A stretch of DNA of 64,000 nucleotides from Triplophysa rosa (Eukaryota > Chordata > Actinopteri > Cypriniformes > Nemacheilidae), in assembly GCF_024868665.1 (NCBI RefSeq), contig NC_079914.1, positions 3,838,593-3,902,592 on the forward strand, given 5' to 3'. This document shows positions 56,031-64,000 of the stretch, piece after piece. Positions within the stretch are counted from its first letter, which is position 1, and each line of letters begins with the position of its first letter. The notes under the pieces are model-generated. The model was not told where the DNA came from, ran no database searches, and was given only the letters and a program-made list of their open reading frames with translations. A program made the position numbers and the translations under genes.

Positions 56031-56652
56031 CTGATTTATATAAAGCCACTTCTTTTGTCAAACACCAAGGATTTGGTAAAGCCAACATCACTATTACTGG
56101 TGTATAATCCTATGAATTGGGAAATTTTTTATTCATTTTCATTGGTTTCATTCAAGTCCACAGCATAATGCTTGATAGCTGTTTTTGTTATTTATTTACT
56201 TTTTTAAATGCAAATCGAACAGAAAATGTATTATTGGTAGACAATAAAAGATGCAGGCCCTAGTTGGGCGTGGGTCCTCCTGAGTTTTTTTTTCTCCATT
56301 GGAGTTTTGGGTTCCTCGCCACCGTTTGCATACTGTTTTGCACCGTTTGCCTGGCTGGGGGGGGGCTGCTTTAGAATTAGAATTTTTAAGTTTTGCTTAA
56401 AATTAATATTGCATATAGAAATGCATAGTCTGTTTAAAGGTGCAGTGAACTGGCCATTTTTATTGTTTTATACTATTGTCTGATGTCTACTTATGACGTT
56501 CGCATGGTTTTTACATTCGAAAACATCAAAATCAATAAGTAATAGGCTATTTTCTACCCTGGTTTTGAGGCCGGCTGGAGAAACGCTTGGTTTTTAAGGG
56601 CGGGCCGCATAGAAGACTTGGAAGTAAACGCCCACTGCTATGATTGGATAGC
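56031..56652. other. Common fish repeat pieces next to the LTR pair
   Basis: 56270-56345 (gggttcctcgccaccgttt) is a motif found in many fish repeats. 56437-56652 (aggtgcagtgaactggcc to ggatagc) continues at 58447 after the two LTR insertions and is probably one MITE split by them. Confidence 0.45.
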
Positions 56653-56963
56653 TGTCATGAACGTGGGTGGTGAGGACAGAGGACCCAAAAGCAGACAGCG
56701 GGTAAGGGGTTAACAAGCCATTTTAATAATAAAACAAAACAAAAACCCACGAGGGGGTAACATCATAAAACAAGGGAAGATCACGACATGACAAGACAGG
56801 ACTAAGACTAACTACACTGAAACCAGACTGGAGATAACATAAACAAGGACTACAATTAACTAAACTAGACTTGACAGGGACTAAGAACTCACCAGACAAA
56901 TAACACGAATGACAATGAACCAGCACAGGACAGAAAACACAAGGACATTATAAGGGATCAAAA

Positions 56964-57344
56964 TCAAGAGGGGACAGGTGTGGGGCATGAAACGGGGCAG
57001 GACAGGAACAACACATAGGACAGGGTGTCGACTGGACAGGCCTGGGTACCAGTTGGGATGCCGGCAGGGATCTGTGCCGGGAACAGGACACCGGCGGTCT
57101 CGACCCTGGAGGGGAACCCGACGACCTCAACCCTGGAAGGGAGCCCAGCGGTCACGACCCCGGACAGGGTTCCGGCGGCCTCGACCCTGGAAGGGAGCCC
57201 AGCGGCCCCGACTCTGGACTGGAGCCCGGCGGCCTCGACCCTGGAAGGGAGTCCGGCAGATTCGACCCTGGAGGGGAGCCCGGCGGCATCGACCCCTCCC
57301 GCTGCGATCCCTCTGTCTGCTGGGTCCTGATTTGGGTGGTTCAT
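56964..57344 (-). CDS. Internal ORF of the LTR element with 9-residue repeats
   Basis: An open 126-codon frame starting two bases after the LTR. After a 19-residue leader (MNHPNQDPADRG...) it has eight tandem units with consensus AAGLPSRVE: units 1, 2, 4 and 6 nearly exact, unit 3 a Q/G variant, unit 5 diverged, unit 7 VVGFPSRVE, unit 8 partial. The rest is Pro/Cys-rich and runs across the deletion into LTR sequence. No known domain. The leader resembles sushi-type Gag starts, so it may be a shortened Gag; that is inference. The copy at 13392 has the same units but a frameshift. Confidence 0.5.
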   Translation of the reverse strand: MNHPNQDPADRGIAAGGVDAAGLPSRVESAGLPSRVEAAGLQSRVGAAGLPSRVEAAGTLSGVVTAGLPSRVEVVGFPSRVETAGVLFPAQIPAGIPTGTQACPVDTLSYVLFLSCPVSCPTPVPS

Positions 57345-57346
57345 TC

Positions 57347-57854
57347 TGTCATGAACGTGGGTGGTGAGGACAGAGGACCCAAACGCCGACAGCGGGTAAG
57401 GGGTTAATAAGACATTTTAATAATAAAACTAAACAAAAACCCACGAGGGGGTAACATAATAAAACAAGGGAAGATCACGACATGACAAGACAGGACTAAC
57501 TACACTGAAACCAGACTGGAGATAACATAAACAAGGACTACAATTAACTAAACTAGACTTGACAGGGAAGAAGAACTCACCAAACAAATAACACGAATGA
57601 CAATGAACCAGCACAGGACAGAAAACACAAGGGCATTATAAGGGATCGAAATCAAGCGGGGACAGGTGTGGGGCATGAAATCATAATGAGCACTAACGAG
57701 GAAACAAGAGGGCAGGAACAATGACGATACCTGGAGAGAGCATATAGAAGGCCAGAAGGGTCAAAATGCCTCTCTCCACATAAAACATGGGGTTCTGTCA
57801 TGATCCCGCCACTAGGCCAAGAGAAACATGACAAGATGCAGCAGAATCATGACA
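57347..57854 (-). repeat. 5' LTR of the 56.7-kb element
   Basis: 508 bp with TG...CA borders on the minus strand. The motif GCTGGTTCATT is kept inside and matches the site after the LTR except at one base. Confidence 0.8.
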
Positions 57855-57869
57855 ATAGCAGCTTGCGTA

Positions 57870-58446
57870 TGTCATGACGGTGAGGAAGAGAAGAACCCAA
57901 ATGCAGGCAGGCAATGACGGGGTTAACAGAAGTTTATTTAACAAGAACAAAACAAAAACCCACAGTGGGGAGACAAAACACTATAACCAAAGACTTCTTA
58001 AAAAGATAACCAAAAACTTTCCACAAGGGGGCAAAACGGGAACTAAAACAAAAAACAAACAAAACTCACAAGAACCGGACAAGGCAAGGTACGAACACGA
58101 GAGATGCAGGGACACGAACGTGGACCAAAGAACACGACAAACTGGATACAATGAACCGACACAGGACAAAGAATACACAGGGTTTAAAAAAGGAACACTA
58201 ACAAGGGTTGATGACGCAGGGAGAGTGACGGCCAGGTGACAGTACTCAAACAATGATGGGACAGGTGAGAGGGATGAAACACAAACGGAGAAACAAGGGG
58301 GCGGAGTTAGACGAAAGACACTGGAGAGATGTATATTATTGTCAAACGGACAATAATATGTTTCTCTCCACACATAACCAAAAGCTTTGCCATGGCTCTG
58401 CTACAGGACCAAGAAAAACATGACTAAATGAAGCAGAGCCATGACA
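57870..58446 (-). mobile_element. Solo LTR, same family
   Basis: 577 bp in reverse orientation: its minus strand starts TGTCATGGCTCTGC and ends CCGTCATGACA. The flanks GCGTA (57865-57869) and GCGTG (58447-58451) agree at four of five bases, a worn duplication. It lies only 15 bp from the element at 56653-57854. Confidence 0.8.
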
Positions 58447-58492
58447 GCGTGGTTGACTTAGTTGGAGCCTTCTGTGAATTTGGTTAGACACG

Positions 58493-58518
58493 TAACGTTA
58501 CGTTACGTTACGTTACGT
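58493..58518. repeat. (ACGTT)n microsatellite
   Basis: About four to five copies of the pentamer acgtt, flanked by gtaacg/acgtaa so that the block is nearly palindromic. Confidence 0.85.
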
Positions 58519-58519
58519 A

Positions 58520-58970
58520 ATTTTACTCAAATATACGGACTTATTTCCCGGATGTGATGGCAACGCTTTGCGTAGAGTTTGTATAGCCTATAGTTGTATG
58601 GTGTTTAGTGATATATGACCGTACATGTCAACATTTAAGACCCGCAAACCGGACAGAAGATCACCGCATTCGCGGGTCTCAAATGTTATAGTTTTCATGA
58701 TAAATAAACAAACGGTAGACTCCCGGCCAAAACGACAGTGTTGGCAGATATGGATATGACCTAGCACCAGAAATAATATCAAAACACTTCAAAACAGCCT
58801 TCATTATTCGCAAACGGTGGATATAACCTTGAAAAATGATATATGAGGCTGCCAAATCACAGAGATACCGATTACAATTATTACAAATGACTAGAGGTCC
58901 CCAGGTAATACTATCAGGGCATATCGAGCGATCTCTAACAAAGCAATAGTGATGCATAGTGCAAATATGT
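58520..58970. other. Unassigned DNA downstream of the THAP exon
   Basis: A minus-strand frame of 92 codons (58957-58679) is open and Cys/Tyr-rich (RSICPDS, CNNCNRYLCD). It could be intron sequence or a further exon of the THAP gene; I cannot decide. Confidence 0.35.
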
Positions 58971-58999
58971 TTTACTCACATAAGATTGCTGCGCCATTC

Positions 59000-60656
59000 C
59001 AGAGGTGGACAGTAACGAAGTAAATTTACCTGAGTACTGTACTTAAGTACACTTTTTGAGTATCTGTACTTTACTTGAGTATTATTTTTTCTGAGTACTT
59101 GTACTTTAACTTCACTACATTTGAAAGACAAATATCATACTTTTTACTCCACTACATTTATAAAAAGGTCCAAAAGTAGAAAATGGTTTCTATGCAGCGG
59201 GGTTTCCTGTGTGCGCAATTTATCTGGCTTGCGATCTGCCAGGACCTTTTACTGTTGCCAAGTATTTCAGCTTTTCTAAACTCGCGGTTTTCCGGCAAGC
59301 TTTGAATGGCCATTTGGCAGATTTTTTTAACGCAAATCTGGCAACTCTGGGATCTTCCCCGCTAAACTAATGTAAACGTAGGCGCTGCTACACCGTTGAT
59401 AGCGCTCTAAAAAGGCAAATAGAACAATAAAAGACGAAAAGGGCACATGTTAAAGTGTGGTGTAATCATCTGTGGGTTACGATCAGTCAAAGATCGTAGA
59501 AACATTGTCATGAAAATGATCGGCATAACGGCTAAACGGTAAATAAGCATCACATACACCTTGAGCTACACGTGCGTGTTAACTTCTGATCTGCTGCTAT
59601 ATCATTTAAAGCGATTTGGAAAATGAATGATGTTTTTACTGAAGTAACTATAGTTGAAGTATTCCTGTTGAAATAAAAACAATAGAACCCTGCCCAAAAT
59701 ACAACATAAAATGTAATGGATTTAATGGTTATAATGGGAATTGTACTATGGATACTTGTTGTCTACTTGTATGTGATGGATTCTATTGGTGGGATGGTAA
59801 ATCCTATTGGAATAAAACCCAAAACACACTACAAAGAGGAATTTAATTTAAAAATCTCATTCTAATTAAAAAATTCATTGTTTTTTTTCAGCAGGGATGG
59901 TATTTGCATTAAAACCACAGTATCCACAAATTTACCATTTTCTAAATATAGGAACCATACTCCAATTAATAATCTTTAGTAAAACCACAGCAACTAAACA
60001 TACCATAGTTTCATTATATTCATTATTATACTAGCTATAGTTTATGTTTGTAGTTAAATTATGGTAATAAGTCCAACAAACACATGGCTTCTACACTTTA
60101 CTATTTACAAGAACCTTACTACTTACTGGTAAATTGCTGCTAAAACTGGTAAAGGGAATATACAAAATAAAAGAACACTGCTCATAAATACATATAGGCC
60201 TAGGGGGCTAATGAGGATAATTAGGCTAAATGATCATACAGGATTATATCTAAACTAAACATATGTGTGCTAAACATATAAAGCTCTTAAAGGAGTTGCT
60301 CACTGCAAAATTTGCCCCCATTGACTTTCCATAGTAGGAATAAAAACTACTATGGAAAGTCAATGGGGGCAAATTTTGAAGTGAACTACTCCTTTAATAC
60401 CACTGATTCTGTGAGCTACTCGGTGTATTCAGTAGGGTGCTTCAGAGGCACAAGGTATACGACAATAAAACAATGCACAACTGACATAAAGGAAATTTAC
60501 TTTTAATACTTGAGTACTTTTAAAAGCACGTACTTCTGTACTTTTACTTAAGTAAGAATCTGTCTTCACAACTTTTACTTGTAGTGGAGTAATATTTGAC
60601 CAGTAGTATCTGTACTTTCACTCAAGTAAGGAAGTTGTGTACTTCGTCCACCTCTG
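59000..60656. mobile_element. hAT-like element, CAGAGGTGGAC ends, 5-bp duplication
   Basis: The left end is cagaggtggacagtaacg and the right end is the inverse of cagaggtggacgaagtac. Sub-terminal blocks are rich in 'gtacttt' and 'acttaagta'. CATTC is duplicated at 58995-58999 and 60657-60661. Five bases fits the hAT5 group rather than classic 8-bp hAT elements. 1657 bp, no transposase. It carries a nested hairpin MITE at 60288-60397. Confidence 0.8.
60288..60397. mobile_element. Hairpin MITE with perfect 31-bp arms
   Basis: Bordered by ttaaaggagttgctcac and gtgaactactcctttaa. The inner arms 60307-60337 and 60347-60377 are perfectly complementary over 31 bases with a 9-base loop. The arms include gcccccattgactttcc. 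Noncoding. Confidence 0.8.
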
Positions 60657-60902
60657 CATTCCTATCAGATCCAATATTGACATCTCTCCACAAAACCAAG
60701 CGTCGACCGCTGACTTGTTCAAGGAATCCGCGTTGAAATGAAGCGAACAAACGCTCAATGTTTTCCCCACGTGAGCTGGAACGTCTTTAAAAATGAACTT
60801 CAACCACGCATTCCTACTGTGGGAATCCGAAGGAAGGTTATGAAGCGACTGTGTTCTTCCACAACCAGGCGCTGCACAATATTTTGTGATCTTTAACGGC
60901 AT

Positions 60903-61665
60903 GATGCTTACACTCGCTCTATCTGGTTCTGTGCAGCTTGTGTTCAGTACTGTCATGCGCGAACCAGTGGGCGGGGCTCGAGAAGTATGCGTTGATATTC
61001 TTCTGTGGAGGCGGTGTTCAACCCATCTATGATGGATAGGTGCATTCCAGGACCTGCTGTTCGCTGAGCCTCGTGTCAATAACAGTTGTTATTTCAGTAA
61101 CGGGTTGAAACATTTTTGGGACCAAAATACCATAAAGACTTAAAGGGACTGTATGTAACCACATAGAAACGCATAAAGCTGTGCTTAAACCTACCTGATG
61201 AAACACTTTTGCAGACACCCCGTGCTTCGTGGCAGGAGGTTTTCCATAAGCAAACAGCACTCACATTTTCTTCTAAAAATGTAAAAGTCTAGTTGAAATT
61301 CTGCTGTTTCAGCAAAAGGACTGATTTGAGCAATAATGCTTTGGTTTTGGTTTTACATAATTCAGCGTCTTCTCATTCAGGTTTCAAGAGAATTTAACTA
61401 GTCACTCTAGTTTTACTTAAAGGGTTAAACTGATTTAAATATTCTCCATCTGTCATATCGGTCTCCGTTTTATAAATTCAATGAGTTGTGTTGAAAGTCT
61501 GAACTTTGTCCATTAAAACAGCTCTTAACAAACTTAACTAAACCCGCCTAAATTCAACCCTTCATTCAACCATTTCCCTTAATTTGGCAATGTACAATAT
61601 ACGTTCAAAATGTTCAGAATAATAGCAAATGACATAATTTTCTTTTTCAGCATCTTAAGACATGG
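60903..61665. other. Upstream of the THAP exon; repeat pieces
   Basis: 60905-61080 is moderately GC-rich, as expected near a promoter, but no TATA box is clear. 61140-61165 (ttaaagggactgtatgtaac) is a common repeat motif. The last six bases, acatgg at 61660-61665, are the left target duplication of the solo LTR. Confidence 0.4.
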
Positions 61666-62221
61666 TGTCATGGCTCTGCCTTATATTGTCATGTTTTTCT
61701 TGGTCTTGTGGCAGAGTCATGACAAAGCCTTAGGTTTAGTGTGAGAAAGACATGGCATTGTTTACTATGGACATGCCATGTGCTTTCTCGTGTCTCGTCT
61801 TTGGCCCCGCCCCTCTCGTTTCCTGTATAGCTTTCCTGCTGTGTCCCATTACCCACACCTGTCCCTTGTTAATTATCCTTTGTTTGTCTCCCTTTAAAAT
61901 GCCCTCGTGTTCATTGTCCTGTGCTCGTTCGTTTACTTATGTGCTTACCTGTTTGCTGTTTTTGCTAGTTGCTCCTTGTTCCGTGTCCGTCTGGAAACTA
62001 CGTCTTGTTCCTGCTGTATACCTAGTCTAAATCAGTGTAAGTGTTGTCGAGTGTGTAGTTTACGTTCCTGTGTAGTCTATTATTTATCCCTTGTGTCCTT
62101 GATTGTTTTATCCCCCCTCGCGGGTCTTTGTTTTGTGTTTTATTATTTAATAAACCTTTGTGTTAACCCCTTCACTGCCGCTGCCTGCGCTTGGGTTCTT
62201 CCTGCCACGACAAGCCTGACA
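61666..62221 (+). mobile_element. Solo LTR, same family as 12.9 kb
   Basis: 556 bp, starts TGTCATGGCTCTGCC and ends GCCTGACA. The 6-bp duplication ACATGG is at 61660-61665 and 62222-62227. Landmarks as in the family: 'gtggcagagtcatgac', 'ttgttaattatcc', 'tgtgctcgttcgttta' and 'cccctcgcgggtctttg' before 'ttaacccc'. Confidence 0.9.
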
Positions 62222-62227
62222 ACATGG

Positions 62228-63324
62228 TTTACGATCAATATTTAACTGTGAATTTTATCAAATAAGATTGATAATTATTTAGGTGTCCTGCACCATGTAA
62301 AGTATGATCTTGTTTTAGGTTAAGCTGACAGAAAGCATGACAGAAAACATGAACCAAGAGATGGGACCCTCATACTCAAGAGACCCATTTATTATTAATG
62401 ATAACAAGTATGGTTCCTTCCTTAATAGCCCACATGCACCCGAAACCTCCCCAAACTAGATCAATAGGCTGTGAGACCAGCTAAGATCAGTAAACCACAC
62501 TGGTTTAAGCCGTTTATTCACCAGGGAATGGCAGTCAATACGAGTATGCGAATGTGACGTCAAGAATAATGGTTTATAGATGATGCATCGGACAAAAACT
62601 AAAAATGGCAGCAGCGATTAGAAAACATGTTCAGGCTTTTAGATCCAGGTAGCTGGGGCATCTCTTCTGTGCAGTCATACCAACAGTTCCTGACTAAATC
62701 AATTATTTTTAGGCATTTGTGTGAGGTGTGATCAATAGTTTTTTTCTCTCTGCAATGATGCATGGCATCCAGTCTCAGATAATCCCTGTCTAACTGCTGT
62801 AATACGTCTCGGCTCCATTCCACACATGTACGTATTGCCATTGATTTTTCTTACCTTGTACTTTGCCCTGCCTGCCAGAGTGTTTGCTCACGCCATGTAA
62901 AGCCTGCTGTCCTAGTGTCCTCCATGACAGGGGTGAAATCATGAGACTTTTGTGTTTGAGCCTAAAAACCTCAAACCTTCTTAACCTGATGCTTTCTGCA
63001 GTGTTGCTCTTTGCATATTTAAATTTATGAGTTTTGATGCATTTCAGCGTAAACACCATGTATATACAGTATACATACATAAATGCCTCATTAGCAGATG
63101 TTTTTATGGGCCTCTGTATGGAGATTGTACGCCATATTGGAACAGTCAAAACCGGTTCGTGATCACCAGATCTGACTGTGCAGCTGTAAGCAGTTATACT
63201 CGTGTAACGATATTAAAAGTTATATGCGTTTGTTCAGAGCCAAACAATTATAATTGCTAAACCAACACAGTTAAACAACACGAAGAGGGCACATAAAAAA
63301 TAGTTGATGCTTTCCTGCGCTAGC
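62228..63324. other. Unassigned AT-rich DNA
   Basis: No gene or nameable repeat. A 119-codon minus frame (63149-62790) has no known domain. Confidence 0.4.
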
Positions 63325-63380
63325 AACCCCAAAGTCGCTTTGGATAAAAGCGTCTGACAAATGCATAAATGTAAATGATA
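63325..63380 (+). repeat. SINE tail fragment
   Basis: Contains tcgctttggataaaagcgtc and aaatgcataaatgtaaatg, the tail of the SINE at 23847-23996; the tRNA-like part is missing. Confidence 0.7.
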
Positions 63381-63556
63381 CATATAAAAACACAAACCAA
63401 CATATTCTCACATGTGAAAGGTTATCCCATTTCTTCTGGACTGTCAAACTAGCGGCTGCAAGCATACATATCTATACATACTGCACTACTGTATGGTAAA
63501 AATACTCTTTTCTTTGTGACTCTGCAACACAATCTCAGAATTCGTAACTATTTGAC

Positions 63557-63756
63557 AAGGTGGCTAATATGTATGACTTTGCTACGATTTCCTTTCACAG
63601 CAGTAATGTGGTTTACGGGTGGGCTGAGGGGAGGGGCTTCAGTATGACTTTTTTATCGTATGTTTTGGACGATTCACATCATATAAATTCATACGAATTA
63701 GCCACCTTGCAGTATTTTACGGGAATATTTACCAATTCCCGTAAAATCAGGATGGG
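63557..63756. mobile_element. MITE with AAGGTGGCTAAT ends plus a hairpin
   Basis: Left aaggtggctaatatgtatga pairs with the inverse of the sequence ending at 63708 (aaggtggctaattcgtatga). Just after it, 63714-63749 is a short inverted repeat with attttacgggaat arms. The interior has no ORF worth noting. Confidence 0.6.
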
Positions 63757-64000
63757 CTCTGATGTGACAAATTTATACTATAGACGGTTTCATCTTAACA
63801 ACATAAACAAACGTTAATGCGCATGTACCATACGGTTTCTTTAAATGCAACCAAACCGCAGGACCCATTCAACAAATTTAATAAAATGAACATGCAACAA
63901 AATTCAACACATCGTTTATTTAATTACAGTAAAATAATAATACAAATTAATATTAATATTAACATAAATGAAATAAAATATAAATAGTTACATTATTAGA
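63757..64000. other. AT-rich end of window
   Basis: No gene or repeat recognised; the last 80 bases are almost pure A/T. Confidence 0.4.

Larger units (their letters stand above)
56653..57854 (-). mobile_element. Non-autonomous Tf1/sushi-like LTR element, partly deleted
   Basis: Reverse orientation copy of the 12.9-kb family. The 5-bp duplication ATAGC is at 56648-56652 and 57855-57859. The 5' LTR is 57347-57854 (508 bp, complete). The other LTR is only 56653 to about 56992; it then joins internal DNA directly, so a deletion removed the second internal array, the purine tract and about 150 bp of LTR. LTR identity is about 95% by eye. Confidence 0.85.
58980..60902 (-). pseudogene. THAP-domain exon interrupted by a hAT-like element
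   Basis: The frame from ATG 60902 encodes a C2CH THAP zinc finger, a DNA-binding domain of nuclear regulators and P-element transposases: MPLKITKYCAAPGCG near residues 1-15, NLPSDSHSRNAWLKF in the middle, then CSLHF, which gives C-x4-C...C-x2-H. I chose this Met because THAP proteins start just before the first Cys; the frame is open upstream to 61079. After about 80 codons it runs into the element at 59000-60656. Beyond it, at 58999, the frame continues for a few codons to a good donor, cttat|gtgagt, at 58980/58979. With the insertion the frame ends within the element. The gene's other exons are not recognised here. Confidence 0.6.

Noticed and set aside
55794..56168. ORF with GLGLDLDSNLF-like repeats
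   Set aside because: Created by a 33-bp minisatellite inside a hAT element; the opposite strand is open too.
61027..61260. 77-codon minus-strand ORF upstream of the THAP exon
   Set aside because: It overlaps a common repeat motif and has no recognisable domain; probably chance.

Overview
The window is teleost fish nuclear DNA, probably from a cyprinid-like species. The evidence is an AT-rich background packed with fish repeat families: CACCCAAAAATGAAAATT-type MITEs, TAGGGATGTAA-type and CAGAGGTGGG-type hAT elements, GGTTCTTT-type elements, tRNA SINEs with the ATAAAAGCGTCTG tail, BEL/Pao and Ty3/gypsy retrotransposons, and a PIM-like kinase remnant of the kind expanded in fish. No bacterial signal, CRISPR array, rRNA or functional tRNA gene is visible. 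The species is an inference.

Layout. 0-9.9 kb: a solo LTR (1760-6798, 6-bp target duplication GATAAT) split by a CACTG-ended DNA transposon (2181-6680), which itself carries a palindromic MITE and a GGTTCTTT-type element with a possible spliced noncoding transcript; two small MITEs follow. 10.0-12.2 kb: remains of a PIM-like Ser/Thr kinase gene with two in-frame stops and no exon for the glycine loop and ATP-binding lysine. 12.7-16.15 kb: a Harbinger-like MITE broken by a non-autonomous LTR element (12900-14800) and by a hAT element (14893-16104, duplication AGCGACAT). 17.9-24.9 kb: nested inverted repeats around a 3'-truncated Ty3/gypsy element on the minus strand whose gag and most of pol remain open. 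26.86-33.01 kb: a complete BEL/Pao element with nearly identical 675-bp LTRs, a tRNA-Tyr primer site and broken coding sequence, inserted in a LINE 3' end. 33-56 kb: MITEs, three long TIR elements with clear duplications (one CACTG, two hAT), a tandem triplication of about 285 bp marked by later insertions, and single-copy islands without recognisable genes. 56.6-58.45 kb: two LTR insertions of the 12.9-kb family lying about 15 bp apart. 58.9-61 kb: a THAP-domain exon on the minus strand interrupted by a hAT-like element with a 5-bp duplication. 61.7-62.2 kb: another solo LTR of the 12.9-kb family; the remainder is AT-rich with small repeats.

The most interesting thread is the LTR family at 1.8, 12.9, 56.7, 57.9 and 61.7 kb. 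It has no tRNA primer site. Eleven bases just after the 5' LTR are perfectly complementary to a site inside the LTR, where a transcript start would be expected, which is the arrangement known for self-priming Tf1/sushi elements. Its short internal ORF encodes an eight-unit array of a 9-residue repeat that is kept unit for unit between two copies. Nothing here looks like a working multi-gene host system; the only host-type coding remains are the kinase pseudogene and the THAP exon.
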